From: Bin55 sp965116055
GTDB lineage: Bacteria; Pseudomonadota; Gammaproteobacteria; Pseudomonadales; Azotimanducaceae
DNA length: 64,000 bases
Assembly (NCBI GenBank): GCA_965116055.1
Contig: OZ220466.1
Location: 992,001 to 1,056,000 of the forward strand
Direction of reading: 5' to 3'
Below the pieces are notes generated by a model that saw only the letters and a list, made by a program, of their open reading frames with translations, was not told the origin of the DNA and searched no databases. Numbering within the stretch: the first letter of the stretch is position 1; each line of letters begins with the position of its first letter. A program made the position numbers and the translations under genes. Below are positions 25,044 to 33,238 of this stretch, piece by piece.

Positions 25044-27467
25044 TTAGTTGTCAAGTCGTTCATCAAGCGTGCCTGTGATGTTGTCGTCGACCAGCGACCT
25101 GTATGCATCTGCACTGATCCCTAACTCATTGGTAAAAATTTCCAGACTATGCTGACCCACACAGGGCGAAGGTTTGATTGGCGACATCTCAAAAGATGAA
25201 AATTGAAATGGTCGTCCTGGCATCCAGTTGGTACCAGCTTCAGGGTGATCAATGGCCTGGATGAATCCCGCTTCTTGAAGTAGGTTGTCAGGTTTGCTGT
25301 ACAGTTCGATTAACGGTACGACTCGCGAAGCGCATATACCAGCATCGCGTAGTTGGGCGGCGAGCTCGTTCGCATTTTGATCCAGAACCCACGCACTCAG
25401 AATCTCGTCAATTTTTGCTTCCTGCGCTTTCCGGCGAGATCCATCGGCTAGTTCAGGCGATTGCAGCTGCTTATGACCGACAATCGCCGCGAGCGCTAGC
25501 CACATATCCCCAGTCTCAACACCGATTGCGATCCAGTCCGATCCGGCCGCTTTATATATGTTGTGCGGTGCGTGTACTGGATGCCTATTGCCTCTCGGCT
25601 GCGGCATGACGCCACATGCTTCGTATTCCATGACCGCGTCCCCAATCGTTGCAGAGACGGCTTCCATCATAGATAAATCGACGCGTTGCGTCTTACCTGT
25701 GCGATCGCGATGATGCAACGCGGCCATAATCGTGGCGACAAGAAAATAACCACTAATGGGATCTGGATACAGTCCCCCCGTATTCATGCCTAAGTCGCCG
25801 TCGTAACCATGAATTGACGAAAGTCCGGACATAGGTTCGGTCGTCGCGCCGTTCGCTGGATAGTGGCTATAGGGTCCGGATTCGCCGTAGCCAGAAATAG
25901 ATGCCCATATCATGCCTGGTTTGAGTTCATTCAGGCTTTCTAGAGTGATGCCCCAACGCGGTAGTACGGTAGGCCTGAAGTTATCGACGAGCACATCGAA
26001 TCGCGGCAACAAATCCCAAAGAATTTCCTGACCTTTGGGATGCGTGAGATCAAGATCAATCTCACGTTTGTGAAGATTGACGGAGTTGTAATGGCCTTGC
26101 GTATTTGGAGGATGTTGCGTCCGTGCTTCGTCGCGCACCCCAGCCGGCACGCGATTGCTGATGCGCCGAAATGCGTCAGGGTGTTTGACCGACGCGATTT
26201 GCACGACATCGGCGCCAAGCAAGGCTAGTAACTCTGTTGCAAATGTGCCTGACCACGCCTGGCCAAAACTCAATACGCGCACGCCGGAAAGTGGTTCAGT
26301 ATCAAGCATGCGAGAACGTTGCGGTTCGGTCGGTGGCGTACGTGTCACCATGTCGATGTTTTGCGTATGCTCGCCTAGTTTTGGTGCGGGCGAACGGATT
26401 TGCCAAGGCGACGGCAGAAGTTTCGCAGGTGCGCCCGACACTCGAACATGTTTGTCTGCAACACTCGTTCGGCTGAAAAATTTGCGCGCGCGAAGATGCT
26501 CGTTTTTTAGCAGATCATCTATATCTTGAACAACTCCGGTTACACAACGCAGGTTTGCGAGCGCGTGAAAAACAGGCCACCGCTGTAAGTTTGGTAATGA
26601 CTTAGCAAGAGCCTGCACAACCTCCCGTAGGTCCTGGGAGTGCCTTCCGAAATCAGGGATCAGTTCGGATCTTTGACCTTGATCGGGGACGCCACAAACC
26701 TCCATCGCTTTCGTCCAGTTGTGAAAATCTGCCAAGCCAAGGTTTATACGACCATCTGCAAGATTCCATAGTGGTCCCGGGGTATCGCGTGGTCGACCAC
26801 CCCCAGGACCGCGCATGGCAGTCAATCCGTTGTACACGGCTGCGACGCCCCAGGGATGTACGGTGAGAGCGTATGCCTCCAACTCGCTTACATCAACGCG
26901 CTCGGGCTCTGTTTGCGATTCGCGACAACATAATGCAGCTGACGCCGCGATATATCCCATAACGCCACCAGAAATCCCATGTTGATTGCGCGGCATCGCG
27001 AGAGGTGGTTCATCTCGAAAGCCGTTGATTGAAGCCCAACCGCAATGCGAGCTTAATGTCAAGTTATTTCCCTCTTTCCCTTGAAGTGGACCGTGTAGGC
27101 CGTACGCAGTGCAGCAAAGATGAATAGCATCAATTGGTAGTGCGGATTCGATTCGGTTGAGGTAAGCGAGATCGAAGGAAGTGGTTATGACTACATCGGC
27201 AGTGCGTAGTAACTCATCAATGTCCTCTTGAGACGTCGTGACGAAAGAACGTTTATTCCAGTTTACGAACGCGTGAACAACACTGGCATTCTTTGAAGGG
27301 ACGGCACTTGCAAACGGTGGCTCGTGCCGGGTTGGGTGCCCTTCGGGCGGTTCCACAAGAACGACATCAGCGCCGAAATCCCCGAATAGACGTGCGGCAA
27401 ACGCACCGGAAAAACGAGTGGAAAGGTCAATTACCCGTAAGTCTTCGTATGGTCGCGGTTGGGTCAA
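25044..27467 (-). CDS. double CaiB/BaiF family CoA-transferase
   Basis: An 807-residue protein with two tandem family III CoA-transferase domains. Domain 1 spans about residues 5-360 (YEDLRVIDLSTRFSGAFAAR, LFGDFGADVVLVEPPEG). Domain 2 spans about 395-790 (GVRVLSFGQAWSGTFATELL, LLGADVVQIASVKHPD). Domain 2 has the expected catalytic aspartate in YPDPISGYF, while the matching site of domain 1 reads NQHGISGG, so domain 1 is probably not catalytic. The family moves CoA between carboxylic acids. The start is a TTG at 27467. No operon partners reveal the substrate. Confidence 0.88.
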   Translation of the reverse strand: MTQPRPYEDLRVIDLSTRFSGAFAARLFGDFGADVVLVEPPEGHPTRHEPPFASAVPSKNASVVHAFVNWNKRSFVTTSQEDIDELLRTADVVITTSFDLAYLNRIESALPIDAIHLCCTAYGLHGPLQGKEGNNLTLSSHCGWASINGFRDEPPLAMPRNQHGISGGVMGYIAASAALCCRESQTEPERVDVSELEAYALTVHPWGVAAVYNGLTAMRGPGGGRPRDTPGPLWNLADGRINLGLADFHNWTKAMEVCGVPDQGQRSELIPDFGRHSQDLREVVQALAKSLPNLQRWPVFHALANLRCVTGVVQDIDDLLKNEHLRARKFFSRTSVADKHVRVSGAPAKLLPSPWQIRSPAPKLGEHTQNIDMVTRTPPTEPQRSRMLDTEPLSGVRVLSFGQAWSGTFATELLALLGADVVQIASVKHPDAFRRISNRVPAGVRDEARTQHPPNTQGHYNSVNLHKREIDLDLTHPKGQEILWDLLPRFDVLVDNFRPTVLPRWGITLESLNELKPGMIWASISGYGESGPYSHYPANGATTEPMSGLSSIHGYDGDLGMNTGGLYPDPISGYFLVATIMAALHHRDRTGKTQRVDLSMMEAVSATIGDAVMEYEACGVMPQPRGNRHPVHAPHNIYKAAGSDWIAIGVETGDMWLALAAIVGHKQLQSPELADGSRRKAQEAKIDEILSAWVLDQNANELAAQLRDAGICASRVVPLIELYSKPDNLLQEAGFIQAIDHPEAGTNWMPGRPFQFSSFEMSPIKPSPCVGQHSLEIFTNELGISADAYRSLVDDNITGTLDERLDN

Positions 27468-27635
27468 ATGGCATGAACCTTTGATGTTCAGAGGTCGGTT
27501 TGATTATCTTATGGAGATGACGTCTGATTTATGCCGTTCAAGTGATATGAAATCTGGTTACCCTTACATTGCATGATTGCACGAGTGTATCGCTAAACTT
27601 ACTTGTTCTGCCAAGCATGATTACCTAAGACACTT

Positions 27636-27980
27636 ATGAGCGAGTCAAGCATCGAAGACACCATCCGAGCTCAAATCAGCGACAATCCTATTCTGCTCTA
27701 TATGAAAGGTTCGCCGTCGGCACCGCAATGCGGTTTTTCAATGCGCACCGTACAGTGTATGGTTGATTGTGGTCAGCGCTTCGCTTATGTTGATGTGCTT
27801 AGCAACCCAGATATTCGTGCGACGTTACCGCAGATTGCCAACTGGCCGACTTTCCCGCAGTTGTATGTCGACGGTGAGCTAGTAGGGGGTTGTGACATCA
27901 TCGTAGAAATGCATGAGAACGAGGAACTAAAACCTTTACTAGACGATGCTGCGTCGCGAGCTCAAGCGACGGCTGAGTAA
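27636..27980 (+). CDS. grxD: monothiol glutaredoxin Grx4
   Basis: A 114-residue CGFS-type glutaredoxin that carries and transfers [2Fe-2S] clusters with glutathione and BolA partners. The motif CGFSM follows LYMKGSPSAPQ near residue 32, and the glutathione-binding WPTFPQLYVDGELVGGCDI is intact. Length matches E. coli Grx4 (115). Its 3' end overlaps the convergent rnt gene by 19 bases. Confidence 0.96.
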   Translation: MSESSIEDTIRAQISDNPILLYMKGSPSAPQCGFSMRTVQCMVDCGQRFAYVDVLSNPDIRATLPQIANWPTFPQLYVDGELVGGCDIIVEMHENEELKPLLDDAASRAQATAE

Positions 27981-28561
27981 GCGAATCGGTTCACGATTTC
28001 GCACAACACGCTAGCGGTCATTTGCGCGTCGTATCGTGCGGTATGGGCCGCGTTCTCGTCGAAGTTCATACCTAAGCGTTTCACCGCTTCACTCAATACG
28101 GTGTGACCGAGAGCTAAGGCACTTAGCGAGGCGGTGTCGAGTACCGTGAACGGATGAAAGGGATTACGCCCAACCTTGTTTCTCCTGGCCGCGTTGAAAA
28201 CAAATTGATGGTCGAAGTGCGCATTGTGCCCGGTTAACAGAGCGCGCTGGCATTTTGCCTCCTTTACTGCGCGGCGTACGAGCCGAAAACTCTCTCGAAT
28301 AGCGTGCTCCTCCGCGACACTGTGACGGGCAGTATCGTTAGGATTGATCTGCGTGAATTTGATTGATTCTTCAGTAACGATCGTGGCGGGATGAGGTGTA
28401 ATTTCCCATGCGTGTACGCTCGCTAGCTTTAACTGATCCGCTTCCCACTCCAACAATACAAGTGAGAGCTCCAGTAAGGCATGCTGTGTCGGATTTACGC
28501 CGCCAGTTTCCACATCAATCACAACGGGTAGGAAGCCGCGGAATCGTTCGTTAAATCTCAT
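27962..28561 (-). CDS. rnt: ribonuclease T
   Basis: A 199-residue DEDDh exoribonuclease that trims the 3' ends of tRNAs and other stable RNAs. Motif I is VVIDVETGGVN, motif II includes GHNAHFDHQFV, and motif III is HTARYDAQMTA with the catalytic histidine-aspartate. Length agrees with the family (about 215). The 3' end overlaps grxD by 19 bases in convergent orientation; grxD and rnt are also near each other in Pseudomonas. Confidence 0.93.
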   Translation of the reverse strand: MRFNERFRGFLPVVIDVETGGVNPTQHALLELSLVLLEWEADQLKLASVHAWEITPHPATIVTEESIKFTQINPNDTARHSVAEEHAIRESFRLVRRAVKEAKCQRALLTGHNAHFDHQFVFNAARRNKVGRNPFHPFTVLDTASLSALALGHTVLSEAVKRLGMNFDENAAHTARYDAQMTASVLCEIVNRFAYSAVA

Positions 28562-28690
28562 TTTGCGGGTGAACTACACAAGTTCTTGACGATACGTATC
28601 CGAGATTTTCGCAAATCGTTGTCGGGTTGAGCTTGTCTTCGTTCACGTCAATTGGTTCGATAATTTTCTAGCTAAAACTTGGCTAAACAC

Positions 28691-29923
28691 ATGGAAAAGG
28701 TAGTTCTGGCTTATTCCGGTGGACTTGATACGTCCGTGATCTGCCGCTGGTTGCAGGAAGATAAGCATCTAGAGGTCGTTACTTTTACGGCCGATATAGG
28801 ACAAGGCGAAGAACTCGAATCCGCGCGGGAAAAAGCCCAAGCAATGGGTGTCCACGAGATTCATATTGAAGACCTCAAGGAAGATTTTGTACGCGAATAC
28901 GTATTTCCGATGTTTCGAGCGAATACGGTTTATGAAGGCGAGTACCTTCTAGGTACCAGTATTGCTCGGCCGTTAATCGCAAAGCGATTGGTTGAAATTG
29001 CAAAGGCGAGTGGCGCGTCCGCAATTGCGCACGGTGCAACTGGTAAAGGGAACGATCAAGTTCGGTTTGAAATCGGGGCGTTAGCGCTAGCGCCAGATAT
29101 TGAGATCATCGCACCCCATCGAGAGTGGCAATTAACGACTCGAAATTCAATGATGGAGTACTGTAAAAAGCATCGAATACCGGTAGATTTCACGCGTGGG
29201 GAAGCCTCACCGTATTCCATGGATGCTAACTTACTTCACATTTCCTATGAGGGTGGTGAGCTAGAAGATCCCCGGGTTGAGCCGTCCGAGCAAATGTGGC
29301 GGCGCACGATGTCCTTGGTTGGCGCGCCGGATGAACCGGAATACATAGAGATTGAATTTGAATGCGGCGACGCGGTGGCAGTTAACGGCGAAGTGATGTC
29401 CGCAGCAGCGTTACTCACACGTTTGAACGAAATAGGCGGCGCCCACGGTATTGGGCGTCTTGATATGGTTGAAAATCGCTTTGTCGGGATGAAATCTCGC
29501 GGCTGTTACGAGACGCCGGGCGGTACGATTCTGCTCAGCGCACATCGCGCAATGGAATCAATGACGCTGGATCGTGAAGTCTTGCACCTGCGCGATGAAC
29601 TGATGCCTAAATATGCAACGATCATTTATAACGGCTATTGGTGGTCGCCGGAACGACTCGCATTGCAAAAACTGATTGACGAAACGCAAAAGCCGGTTTC
29701 AGGGTGGGTTCGAGCCAAACTGTACAAAGGTAATGTCGTGATCGTCGGCCGTGGATCCGAGAATCACAGTCTGTACGAGACGGCAACGGTCACGTTCGAT
29801 GAAGACGAAGGCGCTTATGACCAAGCCGATGCGACCGGTTTTATTCGACTGAACGCATTACGGCTAAAGACAGCGGCGCGACATCGTAGAAATAATGCAA
29901 CTGGCGAGGTTGGGGAAAGGTAG
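28691..29923 (+). CDS. argG: argininosuccinate synthase
   Basis: A 410-residue type I enzyme that condenses citrulline and aspartate with ATP. The PP-loop motif AYSGGLDTSV is at residues 7-16. Other family segments are GATGKGNDQVRFE, SPYSMDANLLHISYEGG and CYETPGGTILLSAHRA. The ATG at 28691 matches known N-termini (MEKVVLAYSGG), so the TTG four codons upstream is not used here. It is monocistronic, separate from argD-argF, and followed by a gene-poor stretch. Confidence 0.96.
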   Translation: MEKVVLAYSGGLDTSVICRWLQEDKHLEVVTFTADIGQGEELESAREKAQAMGVHEIHIEDLKEDFVREYVFPMFRANTVYEGEYLLGTSIARPLIAKRLVEIAKASGASAIAHGATGKGNDQVRFEIGALALAPDIEIIAPHREWQLTTRNSMMEYCKKHRIPVDFTRGEASPYSMDANLLHISYEGGELEDPRVEPSEQMWRRTMSLVGAPDEPEYIEIEFECGDAVAVNGEVMSAAALLTRLNEIGGAHGIGRLDMVENRFVGMKSRGCYETPGGTILLSAHRAMESMTLDREVLHLRDELMPKYATIIYNGYWWSPERLALQKLIDETQKPVSGWVRAKLYKGNVVIVGRGSENHSLYETATVTFDEDEGAYDQADATGFIRLNALRLKTAARHRRNNATGEVGER

Positions 29924-30084
29924 AAAAGGTAGTTGCTGCAGGTGGTTGTGCTGTTGCGTGCCCCCCCAACTAAAAAAATGTATAAAAGTTTGAAAAGTCT
30001 AGGTATGATTAAGGAAGTTGCACCTGCAACCTGTGTAGCGCTTAGTATTGCGGGAGTTAATGAAGCGAGAAAAGCTGCGGGTCA
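29924..30084. other. gap after argG
   Basis: No gene is seen. A run of seven Cs at 29961-29967 is followed after four bases by a run of seven As, without a clear hairpin before it. Confidence 0.4.
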
Positions 30085-30347
30085 ATGCGACGCGGAGTGA
30101 AAACGACTATGTGCGAAGAACAACAGGATATGCCCACAAAATACGGGTGGCGAAATTATTTCTTGACTGTCCTATTTGCTTTTGGTGTGTATGTCTCTTT
30201 TTCTCATATCTATTGGGAGGCAAAGTACTTTACCGGTATTTTGTTTTTTTACTCTCCATTCTCGGAATGTTTTACGCTGACAGTATTGGCTTAATTGCTT
30301 CAATATTTAGGGGGCAAAAACAACATGTAGACGATAGTCGTTCATGA
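30085..30347 (+). pseudogene. small membrane protein, apparently frameshifted in a T7 tract
   Basis: The frame from ATG 30085 (or 30109) encodes MPTKYGWRNYFLTVLFAFG and a first membrane segment, then runs into a tract of seven Ts at 30244-30250. After the tract the protein-like frame is a different one, coding LLSILGMFYADSIGLIASI and a hydrophilic tail up to TGA 30345-30347. Stepping back one base at the tract joins them into a protein of about 80 residues with two membrane helices. Either an indel broke the gene, the base count is a sequencing error, or slippage occurs there. No family recognised. Confidence 0.45.
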
Positions 30348-30634
30348 TTTGGCTTCTACCTTCCTAAATATACGGTACTAATCTCTTCGCGTCCGCGTCT
30401 CGATATGCGTTCCGTCGTATCGAAACTCTACCCACTTGCGCCAACGAATCTCCCAGCCCCAGTCGCTATAGTCGGCTGGGGGTAGGGTCGCCTCAATCAC
30501 ATCACGCGGGGTGCTACCCGCCTCGAATCTTTGGGGAACAGTTGCGCCTACTCGCCGAATGTAGATAGGTGTTGGCGTTGAATCGCTCGACTAAGACGAC
30601 CAACTCTGGAAGCAAGTCTCGTAAGACTCATCGT
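30348..30634. other. gap between the small membrane gene and nth
   Basis: No intact gene is seen. A minus-strand reading frame within it (30378-30590) looks like a protein remnant and is listed separately. Confidence 0.4.
30378..30590 (-). pseudogene. remnant reading frame of unknown protein
   Basis: The minus strand is open for 71 codons ending at TAG 30378-30380, without a usable start codon. Its translation looks like real protein, for instance PTPIYIRRVGAT and SDWGWEIRWRKWVEFRYDG, ending IETRTRRD. An ATG at 30631 opens another frame that stops after 27 codons, so a frameshift may have broken a once longer gene. I do not recognise the family. Confidence 0.35.
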
Positions 30635-31276
30635 TCACACAGTATCTTGGTTCTTATCCTTAAATTCGCACAGATCGTGTATGACGCAACGTCCACATAA
30701 CGGTCGCCGAGCTTTGCATACATAGCGGCCATGCAAGATAAGCCAGTGATGAGCGCCTTGTTGAAACTCGCCAGGAATTAATCTAACTAGCCGATCTTCA
30801 ACTTCGCGTGGCGTCTTACCAGGGGCAATCTTTGTGCGATTCGCCACGCGAAAAATGTGCGTGTCGACCGCAATGGTAGGTAGGCCGAAGGCGGTATTTA
30901 GCACGACGTTTGCGGTTTTCCGACCCACACCGGGCAGGCTCTCAAGTTGTTCGCGCTCTCTGGGTATCTCCCCGTTGTACTCATCTATAAGAATCCGACT
31001 AGTCGCAATGATGTTCTTTGCTTTGCCGCGATAGAGTCCTATCGTGCGAATGTAGTTTTGGAGTTTTGCCTCGCCTAACTCAAGCATTTTGTGGGGTGTA
31101 TTGGCGATTTTGAAAAGGGTTTCCGTTGCGGCGTTTACCGAGACGTCCGTGGCCTGAGCGGACAGAATCACGGAAATAAGCAGTTCGTAAGGGGAATGGA
31201 ATGAAAGCTCCGTTGTTGGGTCGGGTTCGGCAGCGCGGAATCGTTCAAAAATTGTGGTGCGTTTGATTCGATTCAT
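30635..31276 (-). CDS. nth: endonuclease III
   Basis: A 213-residue DNA glycosylase/AP lyase that removes oxidised pyrimidines. The helix-hairpin-helix with the catalytic lysine is LPGVGRKTANVV, the catalytic aspartate is in AVDTHIFRV, and the [4Fe-4S] ligands are C-x6-C-x2-C-x5-C in CKARRPLCGRCVIHDLC at the C-terminus. The ATG at 31276 gives the standard length of 211-215; a longer upstream extension lies over rnfE and is not used. The ATG overlaps the rnfE stop (ATGA), so nth is the last gene of the rnf transcript. Confidence 0.96.
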   Translation of the reverse strand: MNRIKRTTIFERFRAAEPDPTTELSFHSPYELLISVILSAQATDVSVNAATETLFKIANTPHKMLELGEAKLQNYIRTIGLYRGKAKNIIATSRILIDEYNGEIPREREQLESLPGVGRKTANVVLNTAFGLPTIAVDTHIFRVANRTKIAPGKTPREVEDRLVRLIPGEFQQGAHHWLILHGRYVCKARRPLCGRCVIHDLCEFKDKNQDTV

Positions 31277-31863
31277 CGGGTTGTCGTGCCGTTTGTCGAG
31301 CCCTGCGTGAGCAACGTGGGTTCCTTTCGTTGGAACAGTTGAAGCAAGGCTAATAGCATACCGAAGATTAGAAACGCTCCGGCAGGATAGGCCGCTAGCG
31401 GAAAGGCGAGAGACACGAATTCTCGTAACGCCGCTAGACTTAATAAAACTGCCCCAAAGGCAATGCTGGTCGTTACAGCATCCCACAACGCCACACCAAC
31501 AGTCGTACGGCAAGCTACTTGATTAATACGTCCCAAGATCATGCAGTTGGTGACGATGATTTGCATGTACAACGCGATTTGGTGGTATAGAGTCCAAGCG
31601 AATGCTTCCATAAGAAGCGTAGCGACGGTAGTAAAGGTGGCAATAACTAAAACGAACATGGGTAGACGCACGCTCTCGGAGATGAAGCGTCGGATAGCGG
31701 AAATGAGGCCGGCGGAACCTATAAGCACGAGTGCGCTCGCAATAGCCAAGCCGCTTGCGTGCTGAACCGAATCGCTTACTGCAAGCAGCGGACAGAGCCC
31801 CAATAGCTGTCCGGTGGCGATGTTATTGGACCAAAGGTTTTGGATTAGGGTTTGCTTGAACAC
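31273..31863 (-). CDS. rnfE: Rnf/Rsx electron transport complex subunit E
   Basis: A 196-residue polytopic inner-membrane subunit, homologous to RnfA. Conserved stretches include LWSNNIATGQLLGLCPLLAVSD, VTNCMILGR and the C-terminal hydrophobic region LAAYPAGAFLIFGMLLAL. Six membrane segments are likely. Paired cysteines in the membrane helices are thought to hold a [2Fe-2S] cluster with RnfA. The start is a GTG at 31863, overlapping the rnfG end by 19 bases; the stop overlaps nth. Confidence 0.93.
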   Translation of the reverse strand: MFKQTLIQNLWSNNIATGQLLGLCPLLAVSDSVQHASGLAIASALVLIGSAGLISAIRRFISESVRLPMFVLVIATFTTVATLLMEAFAWTLYHQIALYMQIIVTNCMILGRINQVACRTTVGVALWDAVTTSIAFGAVLLSLAALREFVSLAFPLAAYPAGAFLIFGMLLALLQLFQRKEPTLLTQGSTNGTTTR

Positions 31864-32348
31864 TGCTCAATCGAATCCTTATGGTTCTCCGTTAGGCGCC
31901 GCACCGCATGCAAGACGGCGGATGTGGTGATTGTCGCGCGACTAACTGTGTCAATGTCGTTTAGTGGGCGTTGAGCGAAAGTACCCAACCAATCGTTGGG
32001 ATTGAGGACATCGGCAAACCCAGGTGTTTCCTGATGTGCAATGACCCGTACGCCTAGGACGGTTTGACCCTTGAATGCGACAGCAATTTTCATTTCGCCG
32101 CCGTAACCACGCGTCGAGTTCTGCAGAATTTCTGATAGCAGTTTGCATTTGCGCTTGGACGTTTGGAGGGGATCCAAAACCGTCATAGCATTATTTAGAA
32201 CAATTTGAAGTTCTTCAATCTGAGCATGCTCAGCTCGGGTACGATTTTTCTCGATAAAAGGCAGGGTGAAGTGCGCGGCGAGCGCTAGCATGCCGCCCAG
32301 GACGCTTGCTGTAAAAGTCAGTGTCAATAACGTACGCAGAGATTTCAT
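31845..32348 (-). CDS. rnfG: Rnf/Rsx complex subunit G, covalent FMN subunit
   Basis: A 167-residue protein with one N-terminal membrane anchor (about residues 5-27) and a periplasmic FMN-binding domain. The usual covalent FMN site is S/T-G-A-T-x-T; here it reads SRATITTSAV, so the threonine is kept while the glycine is replaced by arginine. The segment HQETPGFADVLNP is typical. E. coli RsxG has about 206 residues, so this copy is short. The ATG at 32348 overlaps the rnfD stop. Confidence 0.88.
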   Translation of the reverse strand: MKSLRTLLTLTFTASVLGGMLALAAHFTLPFIEKNRTRAEHAQIEELQIVLNNAMTVLDPLQTSKRKCKLLSEILQNSTRGYGGEMKIAVAFKGQTVLGVRVIAHQETPGFADVLNPNDWLGTFAQRPLNDIDTVSRATITTSAVLHAVRRLTENHKDSIEQCSSKP

Positions 32349-33238
32349 GCAGTCCGAATACGAGACGTGTGCATGCGATCCAAAAGCGGCACGAAACAGT
32401 TGGCTAGTAACACAGCGAACGCAAACCCGTCCGGCCAACTTGCGTATTTCCGAATGAGCATCGCAAGGGCGCCGATAGCTAGAGCGTAAATCACGATGCC
32501 GGTACGATTCGAGGGCGACGTAACTGGGTCCGTCGCGATAAAAAACGCACTCAACATAGAACCTCCGGCAAACCAGTTAAAAAGCGGCGAACCATGACTG
32601 ATTGAGCTTCCGCTTGTATCGATAAGAAACGCAATGATGCCGACACCGACGAGTACGCAGAGAGGGATTAATAACGAGATGACGCGGGCAGCGATGAGAT
32701 AGGCACCGCCGAACAAAAATGCCAGATTGACCCACTCATGTTTAGCCGCGCCAAAAACACCGAAGGCTGGAGAACTTGAGATTTCTTCGATCGTGGTACC
32801 GCCACGGTGTGCTAATTGATCAAGTGCGGTTGCGCCGCTGATCGCGTCAATCTCCACGACTAAAGCCGGATATGCAAACAGTACCGTCGCGTAGCCAGCC
32901 ATCGCTGGATTAAAGATATTACGCCCTAGGCCGCCGAAAGCATGTTTGGCTACGGCAATCGCGATTACGGATGCCACTAAAGCCACGAACCAAGGTGCGG
33001 TCGCCGGCAGGCAAAGCCCGATGAGCAAGCCGGTAACTAGCGCACTACCATCTGATACATCGCGTATTGAACGCGTACATGCCATTTCGGCTAGAAGCGC
33101 GCTTACTATCGCGGTGCCGATCGTGGTGATACTCCCAATACCCATGAACCAAACGTGGGCAAGGAGACCAGGCATTAACCCAATAGTGACGTGCATCATG
33201 ATGGATGCCGTTGATTGAGCGGGGCGGCCGATCACCAC
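32345..33238 (-). CDS. rnfD: Rnf/Rsx complex subunit D, covalent FMN subunit
   Basis: A 297-residue membrane subunit with about nine hydrophobic segments. The FMN attachment motif DAISGATALDQL is intact near residue 135. FGGLGRNIFNPAMAGYATVLFAYP and FFIATDPVTSPSN are hallmark segments. E. coli RsxD has 352 residues; the copy here is compact. The GTG start at 33238 overlaps the rnfC end by 7 bases. Confidence 0.92.
   Translation of the reverse strand: MVIGRPAQSTASIMMHVTIGLMPGLLAHVWFMGIGSITTIGTAIVSALLAEMACTRSIRDVSDGSALVTGLLIGLCLPATAPWFVALVASVIAIAVAKHAFGGLGRNIFNPAMAGYATVLFAYPALVVEIDAISGATALDQLAHRGGTTIEEISSSPAFGVFGAAKHEWVNLAFLFGGAYLIAARVISLLIPLCVLVGVGIIAFLIDTSGSSISHGSPLFNWFAGGSMLSAFFIATDPVTSPSNRTGIVIYALAIGALAMLIRKYASWPDGFAFAVLLANCFVPLLDRMHTSRIRTA

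Noticed and set aside
29961..29978. C7 run followed by A7 after argG as an intrinsic terminator
   Set aside because: No stem of convincing length precedes the A/T tract on either strand.
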